Assembly (NCBI RefSeq): GCF_954871325.1
Contig: NC_088775.1
Location: 28,311,561 to 28,375,560 of the forward strand
From: Gordionus sp. m RMFG-2023
Lineage: Eukaryota; Nematomorpha; Gordioida; Chordodea; Parachordodidae
Length of the DNA: 64,000 nt
Reading direction: 5' to 3'
Under the pieces are notes generated by a model, which did no database searches, had not been told where the DNA came from, and was given only the letters and a program-made list of their open reading frames with translations. This document shows, in pieces, positions 12,201-27,200 of the stretch (the stretch's first letter is position 1; the number at the start of each line of letters is the position of its first letter). Position numbers and translations under genes: made by a program.

Positions 12201-15200
12201 CTTGGTTCATGTCCACGGAAAATTAATTTTTTATGGTAAATTTGTTATAAATTAAAAAAAAATTTATTGAAAAGTAGCATTAACAAATATATAAAATGGG
12301 TTGATTGTACAAATCTATTCCAGGCCCTTAGCCATAATGTGTTAGTTTATTGGGGGCGGGGGTATACTATTTGGGGTATCATTTTTTTGCATAAATCACT
12401 AGAAACAAATTTGGATGTCATGTTTTGGGGCCTAAAATTTTTGGGTGTGACTCCCCCCCCCCTCTGTGGCTATGGGCTTGCTTTTCGCTAAAAACGATAA
12501 ACTATTAGTTAATATCTCACCTCCTGATTGATTTAATTGGCATTCGTTTTTATAAATTAAATAATCAAAAACAAAAGTTTTAAACAATATTATATACCCC
12601 CTCTAGGTATTTCCCTTTATCGTGTATTTTAGTTGTATTTTAAGATTTTTGAATACTTAAATTCATATATTTTATTTTCGCAATAATTTGGAAAATTATA
12701 ATCGAAAAATATTAAATTTTAACAAAAAAAGGCTATAAAATAAAGTTATAGAAAACAAAACTTGAGCAATATAAAATTGAGATATGCGTTTGCCGGAGAC
12801 CATTTTTTTGGAGCGAAACTCTTTTCTAAACGACGCTTGAAATTTGGATAAAAAGGATCCGGCTTGAGACTCTTTCCCGTCCACAATGAAATGCTTGGGC
12901 AAATATTCCAGTAATGCCCCGACAAAGTTTTGTAAAGCGAGAGCTTGAGTAAAATTGAGCGAGGCGTGACGCGGAAGTTCTCGGAAGAAGTGGTAGAGAG
13001 TTGACTCCAAGTCTTCCATGTATACCCGCTTCAGGTGTCTATGAAATTTGAGGTAGTCGAAATATTATAGGGGCAGGCGATAAGGCGCGCCGAAAAGTGA
13101 AATAATATTAAAGGTGTGATATTATTGGTGCGGTTCTATAGTTTGGATCCGGATAGAATAAAAATCGAATTGATTTAAATGGTGAGATTGTTTAAAATGA
13201 ATTAAATTTATTTAAAGAAATTATGAAGCTGAACAATCAAAGATATAATTATAAAAATTAGCTTGATAATTATTGAAAAGAGTATATAATGACTTCCCAT
13301 ATTATCGGCGTCGTCGACAAAAAGGATAATATATTTTTCTTTCCTAATTGTAATCATTTATAGATTTTGAATTTAAATATCATATTAGAAAAAAAAAGAA
13401 TAAATATTTCTTATATATAAAAAATGATAGGGAATGTCTTCGATTGAGTTCCCCAAAATAGATTATTTATTATTTACCCAGTCAACAGCCTTTCAAAGGA
13501 AATTAAGAAATACATTCCCTGTCATCTATAAGTATATTATTTTCGATAATATAAAAGAAATATTCAGATATTCGCTTTTTTTACATTTCGTGTTTTCGAT
13601 GGCATACCTATAGCCTAGATCTATCCATTATCTAGACGACATTCTATCTCATCTTATTTATTAGATGATCAAAAAAAGTTTTATGAACTTAGCTGACATG
13701 TCAGTGTCCCCTTTAATAGATAGATAGTCATATTTTCTTAATTAAATATCACCAAACCTAAAATTAATAACAAAAAAGGCGAAAAACTGTGAACATTTCC
13801 TACTCTTATAGTTTTACCGGACCTTAGGGTTCATGCACAAAGTCCCGCTTTCTTTTTTATATTCTTCATTTAAATAAAATTAAAATAGTGAATATAATCG
13901 TTCCTACAAATTAATTAATCGGATTTTCAATGTTTTATAATAGATACTTAAAAATATTTTTTAAAAAAATAGTTACAATAAAAAATAATCAATTTTGTGA
14001 TTTTTTAATAAGTGGAAGATTTACATTCCTCCTGGTTTGGACCATATAAACTCTTTAGCTCAAAACTTTGGAACCGGTATGGTCTATGTCATTTGCATAC
14101 AATCTTTCAGAAATCTTAACGATTTTATTCATAAAAAAGACTTTCAGTCATTTGTATAAATAAAAAAAATAACAAAAATAGGTCAGGTAAACTTTAGATT
14201 TAAAAAAAGAGAATTTTGGAAATGTTAATTTAAAAAGGTATAACAAAGGGGAAAAGACCCCATTTCCTAGATAAATTCTGGGCCATTTTTTTCCCCGTAA
14301 AAACGGATATATAAAATTATGATGGCACAGAATGGCCGGACCTCGACAAAAAAATTTTTTTTTAAATGAATAATGTTTTCGCTTTCTTTGAAAAGTTGCA
14401 TTTTTTCTTCCATCAATTTTTCTTTAAAATAAAAGTTAGTATGAATTTTTTTTTAAAAAAATCGAAAAATATTAGCTCGCTAAGGTCATACTCGAGGCGC
14501 TCTAGCGTTTGGACGAGTTGAAAAACATAAAAGGAAATGTATTTTTAAAAACTAATTACTATAAAAGTGATCAATGCAAATTAACGTCATTAGGCACGTA
14601 TGCATAACATAGAATGAGCTACAGCGGACTCCTATGTATGCACATCTTTAAATGTCTTTAATGCATGAATCGGCCATTTAGTAGTATCATTGTTACTACC
14701 ATAATCCTAAGGAAATTTGCCAATATTTTATTGCAAATTTAATATAACCAATACCTAATTAGACTTAGCAGGAAAATCGGATAAAACTAATTAGTCAAAA
14801 ATTAATAATCGGCTAATAATCTGCGTTACTATAAATAATCATTAAGACTAGGTTTAGTGTTGCGTAAAGCTGACCGATTTTTCAGCTAAGCCTAATATTG
14901 GTTTAGTCGATTTTCAGACTAAGCCTAATTAGGCTTAGGAGAAGTTTTTAGCCCACTACAAAACCTAAGGAATCCTTTTTTATTATTAAATTCAACATTA
15001 TCGCTAATGAAGCGAAATATAAAATATTAATTTTATTTATTTCGCTTTTATTTGTTTAATATATTATTTTTATAATAATAATTTCAAATTTAAGTTTTAT
15101 AAAAAAAGAATTCAAATTAACATTTGGCATGGCTATATTTATTATTAATTTTAAAAAATATACTATATATGTTGCCTATATATTTTTTATTCATTCGAAA

Positions 15201-18200
15201 AATATACTATATATTCTAGCGTTAATATATTTTTTTTGGAAAAGTGTTATTTCTTCATTCATTATTTAAGTGCTTTTTTTAAATATATATCTGATTTTAT
15301 CAGAAGTATTCCATCTAGTCTGGAATACTTACCTTGTGAATTTCAGACAAATTAGCCATGAACTTTTAAACTTAATATTATTTAAATTAATTTTTCCATA
15401 CATATTATATACATTATAAATGTCTCAAAGACTGAGATAATTTTCTACAATTCATAAGATAGGTATTCTAAACGTGAACACATTGCCGTAAGAAACACAT
15501 TGACGCCAAGATATAAATATATATATTTAGTAAAAACAAAATAATGATAAATATAAATAATTCTGTGGTCTGAAGACGATGAAACAAATAAGCCGACCCA
15601 TTGGAAGACTCGGGTAGGCTTCCGAGGCGGGCTGAGTTATCGGCTTCAAACCCGGTCCAATAACGGTTAAGTCGATTCGGCTGAGTAATTTAATTATACT
15701 ATATATATATATATATATATAGTAAAAACAAAATAATGATAAAAATATAAATAATTCTGTGGCCTGTAGACGACGAAAATTGGAGGACTCGGGTAGGCTT
15801 CCGCGGCGGGCTGGAGTTATCGGCTTCAAACCCGGTCCAATAACGATGCTGAGTAATTTAGCTATACTATTTTGAAATATATCTAAATAAATTTTATCGT
15901 CTGTTTGGTGAATTCCAAATCATTTATTTCTATATTTTAAATAAGTTTACTTATTATATGTGTATAACTCTATTTTTTATTATACTATATATAAATTACT
16001 TGCACTTTTGTTATAACCAGTTCTGGAACTAGTTGCTGGAAATTTTTTTAACGGGTTCTGGATTTCCGGCTCCTATAAATTTAATGAAGGGATTTCCAGG
16101 TTTTGGTTCCAAACTCCGAATATAATTCATAACCCGTATAATTTATAAACCTACATAAATTTATAATTTTTATTTATATATTTTTTGTAATGACTACACG
16201 GTCGATGCTTCTATTTTTTAAACGTTAAGAGGTTGTTATTGAATTGTTATTTTTGTATTTTTTGTAAAATGTTTATTTTATTTATTATATTATTATTTGA
16301 ATTTGAATAGCAAATAAAAATGCATTTTGATAAAGAATAAATAAAATTATATTTCAAGAATTACTAACATTACATATTAGTAAGTAATGATTTTAAGGAA
16401 TGTTTACATGGCGTAGGCATGGGGAGGGTTTTGGGGGTTCAACCCTCCCCCCCCCCCCCCCCATGAAAAATGGAAAAAAAAAATTTTTTTTAATTTTATT
16501 TTTTTTAAATTTTATTTTTAATTTTTTTTAAAAAATTTTTTAATTTTAATTTAATAAATTCTTAATAAACGCTTGATTTTTATCAGGGATCCAAACCGAA
16601 CCTGAACCGAACCGTTAAACCGCTAAAAAACCTGTATTTTTTATCGAACCTAAACTGAACCTAAACCTCTAAAAAATTTCTAGCCGAACCTGAACCGAAC
16701 CGCTAAAATGCCTCTGAACCGGTTCGAGTCTCATAATTTTATGCTTATAAAATAATGTGTAAGTTATTACTAGTAGTATATTGCAAATATTTTAATTATA
16801 TTCAAATTGTTTTAAAAATTACTATCAATCACATTTGATTGGTAAACGTCAGTCATAATTTTTATAAACTTTAGTGTATTGCCATTTTGCAATATTTTTT
16901 AAATATTTTAAGCTTATAAATTATAATGAAAAAAATTAAATCTAATATATAAATTATTTACATATAGTATTATAAATGACACATTAAATCTGATATCATA
17001 CTGGCAATGCCAGCTACCCAAGTTAGTGTGGAAGGATGTTTTTCAACAATTAAATTTATATTATCTCCTTATAGATGTAATTTGAGTGAGACGAATTTTG
17101 AAAATATATTAATTGTGCAGCTTAATAAAAAAAAATTAAGTAATTGTTCATATTTAAATTAATCATTGATATATTTATTCGTTATTAAAGTAAATATTAT
17201 TTTATAATGTGCAATTAATAAAAATGATGGTTTTTATTTTAATTATGAAATAAAAAAAAAATTTTCCTGATACATAATCCTAATGTAGGTTTGAATACAA
17301 ATGTGTTCAAACCGGTTTTTAGAGGTTCGAACCGAACGGATATTTTTATTTTTTGCGAACCGAACCTGAACCTTAAACCATTATTTTTATCCAAACCTGA
17401 ACCTGAACCGATATTCGTTTCGGTTTGGATCCCTGATTTTTATGTTTTAAATTTATTATAAATAATAATAGATATACACATTTGATTATTTTTATTTTTG
17501 GTTTGCAGCTATTTCACACCACCCAAGAGTTATTTATCAAACGTATCATGATATTGATTCAAAAAATCAAAAAAAAAACTAAAAAGATTTTGTCCGACCA
17601 GATTCATCGAAAGACAAGAGTCGGTGAAACTCTTTATTGAACTATATGATGTTGTCTTTGCAGCACTAGAATTTTATATATCAAGCAAGAAAAAGATTCA
17701 GCAGATGTCGAAAATCTTTTGCAGGCTATTATTAAGCCACAGTTTTTAATTTCAATTCAATGTGTTTATTTTTTATTTAATTATACATATGATTTTAGCA
17801 AAATGCTATAAAAAATTGATTTGGATTTAAGGGAGATTATGAATAGAGAAAAGGATATTGTTGAATTATTAACAAATATCAGAAAGAATGTGGATGAAAA
17901 ATTTCATGAAATATATGAAAAAGTAAAGGAGATTGCTAATATGTTTGGAATTGAAATTTTTAAACCTAGAGTAGTCTCTAGACAATCCAATCGATCAAAT
18001 ATTGATGCATCTACGATAGAGGATTTTTATAAAATAAACATTTTTATTCCCCTTATTGATGCATTTTTATTTCAATTAAAAGAAAAATTTATTAGTCATA
18101 ATTATATTTTAAAAAGCTTTTATTTTCTTTTGCCGGTTGAGTCTAAACTGTTGATTACACTTGAAACACGAAAGGATATTAAAAAATCTCAGTTTTATGC

Positions 18201-21200
18201 TGATGATTTAGTAGGTTCATATGATAAGTTACTTTGTGATGTCGAATTTGTATAAAAATCTTGACAGAATAGGGTATTCTTTGAGACCAAAAAATGCTCT
18301 GCAGGCCCTTTCCATGTGTAATTGAATTTTAGATTCCCTGCCTATTATCAAAACATTATTAATTATTCTAGCTACCTTGCCAATTAGTACCTGCACTAAT
18401 GAAAGGTCTTTTTCAACTTTAAAAAGGTTAAAAACCTATTTAAGAAACACAACTGGTGAAAAACGTTTAAATGGATTAGCCCTATTGAATATTTATAAGG
18501 AGATTATTTTAGATAAAAATTTGATTCTAGATGAATTAGCAAAATCTCAGAGAAAAGTAGATCTCTCTTTTTAAATTCAAATCAAAAAATAGCAATAAAA
18601 TTTTATTAGTTTTAATATATAATCAATTTTTTTTTGTAAAAAAAGTATTATTTATAAGATAATATCATCATATTTTTTTAAATACTATTATTTGCATAAG
18701 AATTACACATATTTTATATAATTGTAAAAAATTACATTTTTTTAAATAGTATTTATACATTATAATTTTTAATATTAAAATCTGTATTATATAAAATATC
18801 AACATTTTGAAAATATTTTAATTAATAAAAATATATACATGATTAAATAAAGGAATGTAAAATATATAATAAAATACCCTAAAATTTTGTTATATGAAAA
18901 TAAAACAATTTTAACAAATCCAAAAATATAAGCAATTAAGTGTTCAAAAAAAATTGAAGGTTTTTTTTAAACCCCCCCCCCCATGATAAAATCCTGGCTA
19001 CGCCACTGAATGTTTACCTGCATTAACTATCGATTATAATTAATCTTATTCAACATTTTAATCCATTTGTTTCGTGTATTTGTTATCGTCATTTTTAAAA
19101 GATATAATTAAATATTTATTTTTTCATATCGCAGTATCTAAGTCAAAATAAATTATTTCTATCTTAATTTTCTAAAAATAATTGATCCTTGACTCACATT
19201 CTATGTAAATTTTCTTTAATAACATTATTTATTTTTATCGTCAAATATTATAACAATCTTCTTTTAGAACTTGAACAATTAGCCCAGAGGGTCTTCGGAG
19301 ATAGAGGAAATTAGGGTTAATTGAGTAGAGTCCTTTGTTCGTCAATTTAAGTATTCTTTCATTTTAAGCCATTTTCTTAGTGATATTATAGTAGTGTCAA
19401 GTTTTTCATAAATATCATATAATGTGATATTATAGATATCAGAAACCTGCAGGCCCGGCCCTAAGCCCGGGTACCAGGGCGGGCCGTATTTTAAATTTTT
19501 AAAATAAACCCGGGTCGGGCCTGAAAATTTTTTTTAAAAAAACCCGGGCCGGGCCTGAAAATTTTTTTTTTAAAATACCCGGGCCGGGCCGTATTTTTTT
19601 TAAAAATTTATAGGGGAAATGTGGCATGAATGGCCATGTTTTTGCTTTTTGAAAAAAAAGTATTAAAATTTATGTTTAACCAAACAAATTTTATATCAAT
19701 GTGTAGCCTAAATATTAATCTTTAAAATAAAATTAGAATCAAAGCTCTATGTATAATAGTTTATGAGCTAAATGAGGTTATGTGAAAGTTGTTTTTCTGA
19801 CCAGTCAAAACATAGTATGTATTGACTGGCCATATACTATGTGTTAATTGGCCATAAAATATTATTTAAGAATTTTATTATAAATATAAAATAATACAAT
19901 ATGAAATACTTGTAAAAGACTTATATTGATATTTCTACATTTTTTAGTTATATAAAAAATTAATTATACACTAATTTAATTAGTATTAAAATCTCAATTT
20001 ATTACCACATCTATTTAATGATAATATTATAAATTAATATCTTAATTATCATTTTACTAAACATTCTTAAGCTTGTTCATCATTTTATATCACCAAATGT
20101 TGTTTTGCAAGAGCTTTTAATTTTAATATGAGTATGTGAATGAGCGAATTGTGGCCAATCAATACATGGCCAGTCAATACCCACCTCTCTATTATTATTA
20201 AGCGTCTCATATGTCTATTAAATAAAGCTTTTAAAGTCTAATTTTTTGTGTGAATAATGTTAAATGCCTAATGATAATATTTCAATAAAATATCAATAAT
20301 CTAAATTAGTAATTTTTTCACAAAAAAAAATGTGTAAGGTGATTTTTCCAGAAAGAGGTACTAAAAACAGTTTATTTGAAATATTTTTTTATTGAATTGC
20401 TATATTCAATAAATGAACTTAGGTAAGGTACATATCATAAATATACACATTTTGACCACTTTTGAGAGAAATTGGTCTAATAGATAAAAAGTTAAAGGGT
20501 GGAGTCCAGTCTTCAACCATGGCCGTTTATGGCACATTTCCCCTAGAATTATTATATTCGTCAATTAGATATGGTTATAATGATTATATATAGTTATGAT
20601 TAATATAATGTTTGGTGAAAGTTAACACTAGCTAAGACTCGTAGTATCTCTTACATAATAAAATTATAGTTTTCCTGCCATGGAATAAATACGCAAAGGA
20701 TTAAATACATTATTAATTAAAATATCATTTTTATTTTTTTTATATCAATATATTATTTACACAAATTTTTTATAGTATCAATTTGTAATATACTAAATAT
20801 CTGTTTAGAATAAAAATATGATAGTGTTGTTAAACGGCTCGTTTTGAGCCGATTTTTAAAAACGGCTAACTCAGTTTTTTATCCAGAAAAATATTATGCA
20901 AGCCTGAAAATTTTGCTCATAGAAGGAGCAAAGGTCTAGACATATAGTATCTAAATTTCGAGGCTTAGCCATGGCGAAAATATTGAGTTAGCCGTTTTTA
21001 AAAATCGGCTCAAAACGAGCCGTTTAACAACATTAGCTTATATACTTGCTTACTAAATGATAATACTAGCCGAAAAATATGATAAAATATGAAATAATCA
21101 TTTTTTATATATAACAGGTCGAATATAATTTTAAAAAATTCCGAGCCGGGCTTAAAAAATTTTTTTTAAAAAAATCCAGGCCAGGCCGGGCCCCAAAATT

Positions 21201-24200
21201 TTTTTTTTAAATATCCGGGCCAGGCCGTAAAAAATTTTTGAAAAAAAATCTGGGCCGGGCCGAAATTTTTTAATTTGGGCTGGGTCGTACAAATGGTACC
21301 TCTGCAGGTCTCTGATAGATCAATATCGAGTATGTAAGATACGTTTTGTCTGGTTATTTATTTATTCAAATGTTTCTTAATTTGAAAAATATATTCATAG
21401 TAAAAATGTACGTATTTTTTAAATCTATTTTTTTTATAAAGGAAATAGAAAAATAGGAGAAAAAGTCAAAAATTTAGTTAAGAAAATATATTTATGTACG
21501 TTTTCGTACTTAATAATTACTTTACTTTTGCGTGTACTGTAGGAGAAAGCGGAGTAGACAGTTATTTTGCATTTTTACTCTAAATTTATTTATAACCAAA
21601 ACAAGAACAGAACTATAAATCTATTTTTTTTAAAGTGCAACCAGGCGCGTAACCAATGGGGGGGGGAATCCCTCCATCGAAAAATTTGACTGTTTTCTTA
21701 AATATCAATTTAAGTTAATAAAAATTTTACCCCCCCCCCCCCCAATCAAAATTTTGCAAATATTTGAATTAGTGATCTGCATCGGGCCTAATTTTTCAAG
21801 CCCAGCCCGGTCCGAAATTTTTTTAAAAAAAAGTTATGCCGGCCCCGGCCCGAACCTGAAATTTTTTTAAAAAATTACTCGACATTATATAAATATAGAT
21901 ATTAATTTTAATAATTACTCAAAATAAAAGACATATGTTATATGGCGTCACGTTCTATAAATAAAATCAAATATTTTTCTTTTACATAAAAAATTCAATA
22001 TAAAATTGATAAATCTAAATATATTTTAAAAAATTTCCAAGACCCGGCCCGAATCTTTTTTAAAAATATTAGGCACGACCCGGCCCGAACGCAATTTTTT
22101 TTAAAAAATTAGGCCCGAGCCCAATACTTTTGCAGATCTCTAATTTGAATATCAATTTTCCAATATAAAACTTATTTTTTATAATAAATTTTATTAAAAT
22201 TTCCTTTCCAGTCAGTAACATATACAGGATTTTCCTAATTTTTGATAAATTGGCAAATTTTCCATGAAAATTAAAAATCACATTATAATTATAGTATTTA
22301 ATAAATTTTTTGTATAATATTATAATTGATAAGTTATAAAAACTTGCTTTTTAAATTATTTTCTAGTCAATATTTTATACACACTACAATTAGTATTTTC
22401 AATATTTATTCTATTTATATTGTATGAGAATTTAAACTGAGGCTAGTTTTTAAAGCCAATTTTATAAAAAAAATTATATTAAACTTTATTTCAATTTTAT
22501 ATTTAAAAACAAATTCATTAAATGTAATATACCTAACTTATAAAATAATAAAAAATTGGGGTATAACTATTTCTTCTTTAAATATCCATAAGTGCGAATT
22601 AGTAAATAAAAGCTAAAAATATTAATATAAGTATTATTGAATTATGAATAATTTAATTGAATAGCTCAAAGATATGACCCCTAAGTGGGGTTTGGAGGGC
22701 GACCAGCCAGAAAAATTCCCCCCTCCAGAAAATCCTGGATACGCCACTGAGTGTAACTAACTACTTGTTGTACTGTAGGAGCTATTATGATCAATTATGT
22801 AGTAAATTTTGAATTTTCCTAATTTAGGTATATCTTAGATGTCATGCCTATTTTTTAAAAAAATCATTACATATAATAAACTATTTATTAATGTTCCTTT
22901 TTTCCTTAAAAAATTTTTCAACATTTCCTTTTTACAAATTTAATCAGACGAAACATTTTAAGCGTTTTATCCATAGCTTCTATCTCGAGCCCTAGGCCAA
23001 TAATGAGGGAAGTCTTTATGACATATAATATTGTAGCAATATAGTATAATAATCTATAATTTAGTGCCAGAAATTAATAACCAACATAAAAATTACCAAT
23101 CTCTGAATATAATATAAAAAGTTAACCATAAACAAAGAATTAAATAAAGCTCTAACAAAGTTTTGACCCGTGTGAATCAAAATTTGCTAACAAGTGGACG
23201 AAGTTTAAACACAGCTGATTCTATAAAGGTTTCAAAAATAGAAAACGCGCACTATAAAATTACATGAGACTTGGGTAGTTTTATTTACTCGATAAAAATG
23301 ACGTTGTAAATGTCCGAATAGGAATGGCGACTAAGTGATTGGCTGAGGCGATAATTTCTTTCCCGTTCCGATATTTTGATGCGATATTGATCAACATTCA
23401 CATTTTCGAGCCGAAATTCTTTGATGATTGCCGAGTGCAGGCTTAATATGTCCTCGTAAGAACGGCAGGAATTTATGCTAAAAATAATTTTAATTTAAGT
23501 TTTTAAAAAGCCCACATAAAATATATTGGTAGGTAGAGTAAAGCAGATTTATATTAAGATACTTTTTCAGGTCTATAATTAATGTAGATTTTGAAAATTA
23601 AATTCCCGGCTGAAAGAAAAATGCCACACCTTATATTAAATTAAGGTAACCACGTGACCTTAATATTAAAAGCGTTTTAAACGCCGCATTAAAAAAGTGA
23701 CCCAGGACGGCTTCTAGAAATGCATGATTCATGTATTTAAATGTACAAATAATATTTAATATGATAATTATTCAAAATTCAAAATGGAGCGAAAAAAAGA
23801 ATAATTTTATGGGAATCATTTACTCATTTTAAATAAAGTGATATAAACATGAGTTTTAGCAAGTTACATTCCTTAGGCCTAATAAAAAATTTTAATTCAT
23901 TAAAATTGGTGGAAAATTGAACCAATTGATAGCGAACGATATTAACTATCCGCATATTTTCATAAAAGCGTATAAATAAACATTATTGCCTTAAATCTTT
24001 GTAATCCAACTCGACCACGGTGTTATTCGTATTTAATGGAATGAAAAATTTACCGTCCCACCTCGGAACTTAAAGAAATACTTAATTTTTTGTTTGATAT
24101 CTATGTTGTAGATGGCAAAACGTTATTCTCGAGAAGTCTGCCAACGACTTTGTTAATTGAAATAATTTCTCTGATTTATTTTCTTCACAATCTTGATTTC

Positions 24201-27200
24201 TTAATTCATTAAAATCTAATTTGAAATGGGGAATAATCGTATTTTGCGGAGAACTACGCTTTTGTAGTTCAAGATCAAGCTCAGGGTCTCCACAATCTTG
24301 ATTTCTTAATTCATTAATCTAATTCGAAATGGGGAATAATCGTATACTACAGAGAACTACGCTTTTGTAGGTCAAGATCAAGCTCAGGGTTTCCATTGGA
24401 CTAATAATCAGTCGACACTTCATTTATTTAAGACTTATCAACGGTAAATCACGTAATTATAAGTATAACAGAATGTCTAAAACATAGCACTTGTGCATTT
24501 TATTTATTTCAAACAGGAGTAATTCTATCTTTCGAAAGAAATATTTGATAAGGCTTCATTTTTTTTCTCCTTCTCCCAATAAAGCTGTTATCGAGTATGA
24601 AAGAATTACTTTTACAACCACGAGATGCCGGGCATTTCGTCGCAAATGTACATCAAAGCTTCCTTGAGTAACTCCATGTCAAATCAATAACGTTTCGACC
24701 GACCCCTTAAGTTTTTCATAAAATTTGATAGAAAATGCAAGGTCGATGAGGCCAATACTACGCTAAATTTTAGCCTTCAAACACATATTTTTGGAAATAT
24801 TCGCAGTCAAAGCGGGAAAAATGGCCTATTTTCATCATTATTGGTCATCATTCAATTAAATATTACTAAAAATACTAGTGTACTACCACTTTTTGGAGGC
24901 CGATTTGACAATATATTGATATGGGCCACAGATCCGATATCACTAATCAGATTTTGTTTGTTATCGTTATACATATTTAGTTTTATAGTATACTACCATC
25001 TATAGGTATAACATAACTATAACATAAGTCAGTTATAATATATAACTATCAAATTTAATTAGTCTAATATTTTAACTTATATTAGGTTATATCATTCATG
25101 TTGTAAAATCGTAATTTTTTTTGTTCCAAAAGTCTTTCTATCGTGTAGAAATCATCAATTCTAAAAAATATTTAAATTAAGTTGCCATTTTAATGGATCG
25201 AAAAATCTAATAATATAAGCCAAACCGATATTTAAAAAAAAGAATAATCAGCCAACATCTGATCAGATAAAAAATATTGGCACATGTAAAAACTACACGA
25301 TTTAAAATAACGAGTCTTATTAAAAAAATCGTTCAGATATTATATTTTAGGAAAAATTTTTTAAAAATTGTCGGTCATTTTATTTATTGAATAAGCTAAA
25401 CTTAAAATTACATAATTTTATTTATTCATTATAAACATCTCCTTTATATTTATTTTAAAAAATTTGGGCCGGCAGGGTTTCATTTTCGAAATTTAAAAAA
25501 AAAATGAAAGTAGGAATAATTTTTTTCCCGCCAGTAGGCGATTATAAGTCAGAATATAATAAAAGTTTTAAGAAAACGTTAATAAAATATGTCATAATAA
25601 ATAATATTATGAAAATTTGAGCAAGTAAATAATATTATGAAAATCTTCAATCTTAATAATTCCATCTCAATTGATTATATTTGGCACCAAAATTATATCA
25701 ATTAATTTATTTGGAAATTATACTTATTTACTTCTGTAATTTTCATAATATAACTAAGTTTTTGGATTTTCTTAAATAATTATAGATATATTGAAATTGG
25801 ATCTTAATTTCTTTCTATATCAAACACATGAAATAGAATTAATTAATCATTCGACATATATTTTAAGTAGGGAGTACCAATATTCTTTATCGAATCAGAC
25901 CCATTTTTTTACCGTTTAAATCCGATAAAATAGCGTCTTAATTTAAAATTTTTTAAATTTATTAATATTTAAGAAAATATATTTATGTATATGTCTTATT
26001 GGGATATAGAATCATGTGGGATTCGGAATCCCAACGTGGGTATTCGAGATCTTGAATCCCCACGTTTTATTCGGACTCTTTTTTTTAAATATATTTTTTA
26101 AAAATATATAAAAAATATTCCGAATCCCCATGAAAAAATAATAAAATAATATAAATACTTTTCTTCCCCTTTTTGCAGCTGGCATTATATAATTAAAAGA
26201 CCAAAATAAGGGATTTAAAAAGAGATTTTAAAAAAAGCCGCAAAAAGGGGAAGAAAAAGTAATTATATTATTTTATTTTTATAGGGATTCGGAATATCCG
26301 AATCCCACATGATTCCATATCCCAATACGACATATATATTAGGAATATTCTTTTAAAGTTATCATTTAAAAAAAACTAATTGAATATTTGAAAATATGTT
26401 AAAAATGTATTAAAATATATAATTTGTTTTTAAGCATACAGCAAAACCTGTCTAATTTGTGCACTATTGGAAAAGATTTTGGTCCAACTTAGAGAGTTAC
26501 CCAATTTATCAATACTTACTTTCTAATATTAGCCAATAGGAATTTAATTGAGACTCAAAATTTGGTCAAATTAAGGAACTATTTGAATTATCAAGAGTCT
26601 AAATTAGACAATTTATTGTAATTTTAAAGCTTAGATAATTTTAAAAAGGTTCTAACAATTTATATTTATCATGAATAAACTAGATGGGAATCTAATTATT
26701 ATATGATAGAATAACTTTCGAAACAAAAAATATTAAAACGATTTTACTATATAAATAAATGATTTATCAATGACATACTTTCACATTAGTAGATATAACT
26801 AGATAATAGGGTTTGTAAATCTACCAAATAAAAATAATATAAATTTTAATTAAAGAATTATAGACTAAAATTGTAAAACATCGTTTTTTTAAATTTCAGT
26901 TATATTATCTTGCAAGTAAAGAACTAATGCTCAAGGGAACAAGTCAGGAATTTGTTGAAAAATTAAGTAATGATATATGTAATAATTTGATATTTTTTTC
27001 AAATAAAGAGTTGATCAATGCAGCTAATAACAAAAATGAAGAATGATTTGAAAATAAATAATGAAAAATATAATAACCATTTTTTAAATCTACTATAAAA
27101 GAATTGGATAATAAAAGTACAGGAACAAATAGTTAGTGCGGTAAACTATTTCAAAAATAATCATTTTAAAAGTTTCAAACTGAAACAAGAGGAAAGGCCA

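Larger units (their letters stand above)
19440..21314. mobile_element. GGCCCGG-rich hAT-like element hosting two TA-inserting MITEs
   Basis: The ends are cagaaacctgcaggcccgg and, reverse complemented, cagagacctgcagaggtac. Target duplications atagatat and atagatca agree in six of eight. Repeats of cccgggccgggcc separated by poly-A/T are found at both ends (19452-19592 and 21140-21290). Inner insertions: 19613-20543 and 20824-21033. No transposase. Confidence 0.75.

Noticed and set aside
12696-13019. A separate gene starting MEDLESTLYHFF
   Set aside because: VYMEDLES continues upstream of that ATG to an acceptor, and the whole segment fits the QSOX linker in order and phase.
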